From positions 1,116,001 to 1,180,000 of the forward strand of contig CAVPJW010000004.1 in assembly GCA_963705525.1 (NCBI GenBank): a stretch of DNA of 64,000 bases. Direction: 5' to 3'. The DNA comes from CAVPJW01 sp963705525. GTDB lineage: Bacteria; Acidobacteriota; Vicinamibacteria; Vicinamibacterales; CAVPJW01. The notes beneath the pieces were generated by a model that did not search any database, was not told where the DNA came from, and was given only the letters and a program-made list of their open reading frames with translations. The first letter of the stretch is position 1, and each line of letters starts with the position of its first letter. Shown here in pieces: positions 59,943 through 64,000 of the stretch. The translations under genes were made by a program, and so were the position numbers.

Positions 59943-60623
59943 CTACTTCTCCTCTTCCTCCTCTGGCTTCTCGACCTTACCCTTCTTGATGACTTCGGGT
60001 TCGGCCGGAACCGTCGGAGCCGCCGCAGCCGCTGCGTCGGTCGGCGCGGGCTCCTCGGCCTTCGGCGTGATCACGTGCACGAGCATCGTGTCGAGATCGC
60101 TCACGGCCTTCCACTTGCTGTCGGTGACGACGTCGCGCAGGCGGATGCTCTGGCCGAGCATCAGCTCGGACACGTCGATTTCGATGTGCTCGGGAATATC
60201 GGCCGGCAGACATTCGACCTCGACCTCGCGATGGACGAAATCGAGCAGACCGCCCTGCTGCTTGACGCCGCGCGCTTCGCCCTTCACCAGGACGGGCACG
60301 GTGACGGTGATCGCCTTGTCCATCGAGATGCGGTAGAAGTCAGCGTGCAGCAGGTGGTGGGTAACAGGGTCGAGCTGGTACTCCTTCACGAGCACGCGCG
60401 TCTCGGCGCTCCCGGGCAGTACAAGATTGATCAGGGTGTTGGCGCCGGACTCGGAGTGCAGAATCCTCAGCAACACTTTCGGATCGACGGCAATGGCCAC
60501 GGTGCTCGACTGATCCGATGTGCCGCCGTAGACGACGGCTGGGATCCGGCCCTCAACCCTGAGCCGTCTGGCTTCGTTCTTCCCGCGCTGATCGCGGCCG
60601 ATAGCTTCCAGCCTAGTTTCCAT
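59943..60623 (-). CDS. rplY: 50S ribosomal protein L25/general stress protein Ctc
   Basis: 226 residues. METRLEAIGRDQRGKNEARR, LRVEGRIPAVVYGG, VKEYQLDPVTHHLLHADFYR and the beta domain (PADIPEHIEIDVSELMLGQS). It is the two-domain TL5/CTC form that binds 5S rRNA. An Ala/Pro/Glu-rich tail of ~40 residues (ending KVEKPEEEEEK) follows. Between prs and pth, as in many bacteria. Confidence 0.95.
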   Translation of the reverse strand: METRLEAIGRDQRGKNEARRLRVEGRIPAVVYGGTSDQSSTVAIAVDPKVLLRILHSESGANTLINLVLPGSAETRVLVKEYQLDPVTHHLLHADFYRISMDKAITVTVPVLVKGEARGVKQQGGLLDFVHREVEVECLPADIPEHIEIDVSELMLGQSIRLRDVVTDSKWKAVSDLDTMLVHVITPKAEEPAPTDAAAAAAPTVPAEPEVIKKGKVEKPEEEEEK

Positions 60624-60651
60624 GCAATCAACCTCTCGTCACGAGCTCTAT

Positions 60652-61617
60652 CTAGACGAACAACGACGAGACCGACGTCTCCTCGTGAATGCTGCGAATC
60701 GCCTGCCCCAGCAGACGCGCCACCGACAGGACCACCACTTTGTTGCTCCGCGCGCGATCGCCCTGAAACGGAATCGTGTTGGTGACGACGAGCTTTTCGA
60801 TTGGCGAGCGATCGATGCGCTCGACGGCCGTGCCGGACAGAACGCCGTGCACCGCGCAGGCGAACACGCGCTGCGCGCCGTTCTCGATCAGGGCGGTGGC
60901 GGCCTTCACGATGGTTCCCGCCGTATCGATGATGTCGTCCTGAATGATGCAGGTCCTGCCGCCGACATCGCCGATGACGTTCATCACTTCGGCGCCACCC
61001 TCGTCGCCGCGGCGTTTGTCGATCACGGCCAGCTCGGCATTGAGACGCTTGGCGTAGGCGCGCGCGCGTTCGGCGCCGCCCGCATCCGGCGACACAATCG
61101 TCAGGTTCGGATACTCCTGGCGCGCCAGGTAGTCGATGATCACCGGCGCCGCGAACAGATGGTCCACCGGGATGTCGAAGAATCCCTGAATCTGCGCCTT
61201 GTGCAGATCCATGGTTAGCACCCGATTGGTGCCGGCCGCGCTGAGCACGTTGGCCACCAGCTTGGCCGAGATCGGCACGCGCGGCTTGTCCTTGCGATCC
61301 TGACGCCCGTACCCGTAGTACGGCAGGACTGCCGTGATTCGGGCCGCGGACGAACGCCGGAACGCATCAATCATGATGAGCAGCTCCACCAGGTGCTCGT
61401 CGACGGGCGCGCTGGTGGGTTGAACGATGAACACGTCAGTCCCGCGGATGTTCTCGTCGATCTGAAACGAGACTTCCGTGTCCGGAAAGCGGCGCAGCCG
61501 TGCCTGTCCGACCGAGGTGCCGAGGAAATCGGCGATTTCCCGAGCCAGGTCGGGATGCGCGCTACCCGCAAAGATCTTCAGCTCACCAAAACCAGTCGGC
61601 ATGGAGGCTTCGTTCAT
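60652..61617 (-). CDS. prs: ribose-phosphate pyrophosphokinase
   Basis: 321 residues. GELKIFAGSAHPDLAREIAD, RRFPDTEVSFQIDENIRGTD, PYYGYGRQDRKDKPR, MDLHKAQIQGFFDIPVDHLF and the PRPP loop CIIQDDIIDTAGTIVKAA. It makes PRPP from ribose-5-phosphate and ATP. The start is uncertain by a few codons (GTG 61632, ATG 61617 or ATG 61602). Confidence 0.96.
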   Translation of the reverse strand: MNEASMPTGFGELKIFAGSAHPDLAREIADFLGTSVGQARLRRFPDTEVSFQIDENIRGTDVFIVQPTSAPVDEHLVELLIMIDAFRRSSAARITAVLPYYGYGRQDRKDKPRVPISAKLVANVLSAAGTNRVLTMDLHKAQIQGFFDIPVDHLFAAPVIIDYLARQEYPNLTIVSPDAGGAERARAYAKRLNAELAVIDKRRGDEGGAEVMNVIGDVGGRTCIIQDDIIDTAGTIVKAATALIENGAQRVFACAVHGVLSGTAVERIDRSPIEKLVVTNTIPFQGDRARSNKVVVLSVARLLGQAIRSIHEETSVSSLFV

Positions 61618-61653
61618 CGGCTCGACGATCACCCGCTCCGAACCGTCCGGAAT

Positions 61654-61728
61654 TGGCTGGGGCGGAAGGATTCGAACCTTCGAATACGGGATCCAAAGTC
61701 CCGCGCCTTACCGCTTGGCCACGCCCCA
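61654..61728 (-). tRNA. tRNA-Gln (TTG)
   Basis: Acceptor TGGGGCG pairs with CGCCCCA (U1-A72 as usual for Gln). Anticodon loop TTTGGAT gives TTG. T-loop GGTTCGAATCC. Discriminator G and CCA encoded. 75 nt. The 163 nt upstream to ispE show no other element. Confidence 0.95.
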
Positions 61729-61891
61729 GCGACCCTACGGCGACGAGCAGTGCCCGCCCTCGCGTCGCACCGGCGCCGCCGGCCAGACAGACATCCTTCG
61801 AACCGCTCTCTTCGACCGTGCGCTGTCGCGATTAACGGGACGCTGACGTCAAGGCGTGGCCTGACGGAACCCGGCGCAAACGCGTAGTTTA

Positions 61892-62812
61892 TCAGGTGGC
61901 TGGTCGGCGCGGCAAGCCAACCCGGCGCGCTCGAACGAGGCGGCGGTATTGGTCGCGGGTGAGCGTCCTCGACAGGACAGGCGACCACGGCGACCGCGCC
62001 AGTCTCGCCGTGGCGGCCTCAGCCGCACGCCTCGACGTGAAGAGGCCGAAAACCGTTGACCCGCTGCCCGAGAGGGCGGCCAACTCGGCACCTGCGCCAA
62101 CGAGGGCCGCCGTCACCCGGCTGATTTCGGGATGCCGGCGCGCCACCGGCGCCTGGAGGTCGTTCACCGCCGCGGCCGATCCCTTCCGCGCGGAACGACC
62201 GGCAAGATCCTGCGGGCGAGATGCTCGCGCGCGATCGGCCGCGTACCATCCGTACGCGTCAGCGGTCGACACGGAGAACGAGGGGACCAAGAGCACCACC
62301 CACCGGGTCGCCGCGTCGCGCACCGGCGACACCCGATCGCCTCGTGCGCGGCCCAGCGCCGCGCCTCCCTCGAGAAAGAAGGGCACGTCGGCGCCGAGAC
62401 CCGCCGCGATCCGCTTGAGCTCGGCGGTCCCCACGCGAAGATTCCAGAATCGCCGAAGACCCATCAGCGCCGCCGCGGCGTCGCTGCTTCCTCCACCAAG
62501 CCCGCCGCCGATCGGAATCCGCTTGTCGAGAATGATCATCACGCCGCGCGGATCGCCCTTCCTTCGCGCGTGATGCCACAGGGCTGCCGCGGCGCGCCGG
62601 ATCAGATTCGTCCCGTCGGTTGGCACGCGGGCATCCGCGCAGAGAAGGCGAAGCGGCCCGGGAGACGCCACGAAGGTCAGCGTGTCACAGAGGTCGATGG
62701 CCTGAAAGCGGGTCTCGACCTCGTGATAGCCGTCCGGGCGCCGGCCCAGGATCCTGAGCATTCGATTGATCTTGGCGGGTGCGCGCACGATGAGAGCGCG
62801 CGAAGCGGTCAT
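61892..62812 (-). CDS. ispE: 4-diphosphocytidyl-2-C-methyl-D-erythritol kinase
   Basis: 306 residues of the GHMP kinase family. RAPAKINRMLRILGRRPDGY, IGGGLGGGSSDAAAALMGL (ATP loop) and LSGSGSTVFGLF. It phosphorylates CDP-ME in the MEP isoprenoid pathway, next to IspDF. The start overlaps the stop of the lipoprotein gene by four nt (ATGA). Confidence 0.95.
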   Translation of the reverse strand: MTASRALIVRAPAKINRMLRILGRRPDGYHEVETRFQAIDLCDTLTFVASPGPLRLLCADARVPTDGTNLIRRAAAALWHHARRKGDPRGVMIILDKRIPIGGGLGGGSSDAAAALMGLRRFWNLRVGTAELKRIAAGLGADVPFFLEGGAALGRARGDRVSPVRDAATRWVVLLVPSFSVSTADAYGWYAADRARASRPQDLAGRSARKGSAAAVNDLQAPVARRHPEISRVTAALVGAGAELAALSGSGSTVFGLFTSRRAAEAATARLARSPWSPVLSRTLTRDQYRRLVRARRVGLPRRPAT

Positions 62813-63606
62813 GACGATGCGGAACTGCCGAGGGGCCCGCGATCTCGGAGCTCGTCGAGACCGATCGGAGTCGAATCGTCCGGGACCTTCACCGTGAAGG
62901 CGTCCGGACCGAGCGGCACGTTCTTGTCCACTTGGGACAACTCGAGGAACAGATCGACCCGCCGGGCCGGATCGCTCTCGATCGACAGTCGCACGCGACT
63001 CGAGCCGCCAGGACCAGCGTCGGCGTATTCCACCCTGAGGCCGTTTCGCGTGCCGGCCAGGATGTGACTCGCATTAGACCGCGGCTTCAACCAGATCGTG
63101 GTGCCATCCTCGAGATCGATCGCCGCCCACTCGCCGTACGCTCGGCCCTTCGCCGCGGCCGCCCGCGAGACGCAGCCCGACATGATCGACAGGAGATCTG
63201 CCGGCGCGAGATCGACGCCCGTCAGTGCTTCGAGGACGGCGCCAGGAGGCTTGCCCGTCAGCGCGCGATTTTCGCGCGGGAGCAGGAGCGTCGTCGTCTC
63301 GCCATTCGCCGCCAGGATGAAGAGAGGTGCGCCGAACGGCGCCAGGCCTTCGAGCCTGATCGACGAGGGCTCGCGCAGACCGATGAGGGCGCGGCCCCGA
63401 ATCTTTCGCGCGGCGACGCGACCCGACAGCGCGATCTCGGCCGAGAGCATGCGAACGTCGCGGCATGCGGCCGTGGCCTCGTCAAACGTGGCGCGGAAGT
63501 CGGACAGTGGAGAACCAGCCCCCTGGGGCAGTTCGAGGCGGGAGGGCGTGCACGCCGAACACGTCAGGATGAGTGCGCCGGCGGCCAGAAGGCGGCGACA
63601 GGACAA
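62809..63606 (-). CDS. LolB/DUF4292-like outer membrane lipoprotein
   Basis: 265 residues. The start TTG 63606 lies seven nt after the TPR gene stop and gives a lipoprotein leader (MSCRRLLAAGALILTCSAC). The body (AEIALSGRVAARKIRGRALI, SIRLEGLAPFGAPLFILAAN, TLLLPRENRALTG, DLFLELSQVDKN) fits the LolA/LolB-type half barrel seen in DUF4292 proteins. Such proteins handle lipoproteins or outer-membrane parts. The start and ribosome site are weak. Confidence 0.75.
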   Translation of the reverse strand: MSCRRLLAAGALILTCSACTPSRLELPQGAGSPLSDFRATFDEATAACRDVRMLSAEIALSGRVAARKIRGRALIGLREPSSIRLEGLAPFGAPLFILAANGETTTLLLPRENRALTGKPPGAVLEALTGVDLAPADLLSIMSGCVSRAAAAKGRAYGEWAAIDLEDGTTIWLKPRSNASHILAGTRNGLRVEYADAGPGGSSRVRLSIESDPARRVDLFLELSQVDKNVPLGPDAFTVKVPDDSTPIGLDELRDRGPLGSSASS

Positions 63607-63613
63607 GGCGTGT

Positions 63614-64000
63614 TTACTTCGCCTTTTCTCGTGCGGTCTTGATCTTCCCCTCGAGGACCGATCGCGGCACGTCCTCATCACCTTCACCGGCGATCGCCAT
63701 CTCCCAGGCGGAGATCGCATCGCGGAATCGACCGAGCTTGAACAGCAGATCGCCCCAGTGATCCTGAACGGTGCGGTTGGTCGGCAGGAGCTCGCTGGCG
63801 CGTTTCAACGGTGCCTCGGCCTCATCCAGCTTGTCGGCCTTGTAGTACGCCCAACCGAGGCTATCGAGGTACGACGGGTTGTCCGGCTCCACGTCGAGCG
63901 CCCGGCGGATGTATTTCACCGAATCGCCGAGGCGTTCGCCGCGCTCGGCCAGCATGTAGCCCAGATAGTTGAGCGACGGCGCATGCTGGGGATCGCGATC
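63614..64000 (-). CDS. TPR repeat protein, 3' part (cut by window edge)
   Basis: The last 128 codons are present; the gene starts beyond the right edge. Repeats read APSLNYLGYMLAERGERLGD, YIRRALDVEPDNPSYLDSLG, YKADKLDEAEAPLKRASEL and HWGDLLFKLGRFRDAISAWE, four tetratricopeptide units. Such proteins scaffold complexes in the periplasm or outer membrane. It precedes the lipoprotein gene by 7 nt. Confidence 0.88.
   Translation of the reverse strand, partial: DRDPQHAPSLNYLGYMLAERGERLGDSVKYIRRALDVEPDNPSYLDSLGWAYYKADKLDEAEAPLKRASELLPTNRTVQDHWGDLLFKLGRFRDAISAWEMAIAGEGDEDVPRSVLEGKIKTAREKAK

Overview
High-GC bacterial DNA, almost entirely coding, with nearly every gene on the minus strand. The best guess for the host is an Acidobacteriota lineage, possibly Vicinamibacteria-like. 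This is inferred from a cysteine-rich zinc-ribbon insertion near the RpoB N-terminus, a PQQ dehydrogenase lipoprotein, cytochrome/copper-monooxygenase proteins, and many exported serine hydrolases, NTF2-fold, cupin and DUF-family proteins. No marker gene was searched, so this is inference only.

Left part (1-34250): accessory metabolism. It holds a cut PQQ alcohol dehydrogenase behind a beta-lactamase-fold hydrolase, a sugar-phosphate isomerase-like protein, a cytochrome c/Cu-monooxygenase protein with a secreted partner, DUF3500, several SnoaL/NTF2-like proteins, an alpha/beta hydrolase, glutaminyl cyclase, two PhzF proteins (one exported), cupins, YfiT/DinB, DUF1697, MmcQ, a STAS protein with a degenerate receiver, HAD phosphatase, SMP-30, MOSC, GNAT, an MHS-type MFS transporter, an exported phosphodiesterase, an exported MBL hydrolase, a methyltransferase, a binding protein fused to a partial VOC domain, a MetX-like hydrolase, an exported PIMT and an amidase. 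Short gaps and 4-nt start/stop overlaps suggest long minus-strand operons. Broken genes here are a ridA remnant (12612-12797) and a TIR/SLOG-like gene with two compensating homopolymer frameshifts (31662-32177).

Right part (34450-64000): a conserved information-processing and housekeeping run, all minus strand. In transcription order it reads TPR protein, lipoprotein, ispE, tRNA-Gln, prs, rplY, pth, rpsF, rpsR, rplI, dnaB, alr, radA, PIN/TRAM, plsC, B3/B4-domain gene, ispDF, gltX, rlmB, tRNA-Thr(TGT), tRNA-Tyr, tRNA-Gly, tRNA-Thr(GGT), rpmG, tRNA-Trp, secE, nusG, rplK, rplA, rplJ, rplL, rpoB, rpoC, then a strong hairpin terminator. This resembles the ispE-prs-ctc-pth and radA-yacL-ispDF-gltX-rlmB-rpmG-secE-nusG-rplKAJL-rpoBC order known from Firmicutes. 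No tuf gene lies in the tRNA cluster.

The most unusual signal is in the spacers. Nearly every gap in this conserved run is made of degenerate tandem words with a 7-bp period (for example AGCAATG, TGCTTAG, GGCTTCG, GTTATCA, AGGCTCA). The words differ between spacers, and several arrays come as inverted pairs. Two spacers use an 8-bp period. pth and the B3/B4 gene each carry a single-base frameshift. pth is normally essential, so base-level sequence errors are a real possibility for this contig.
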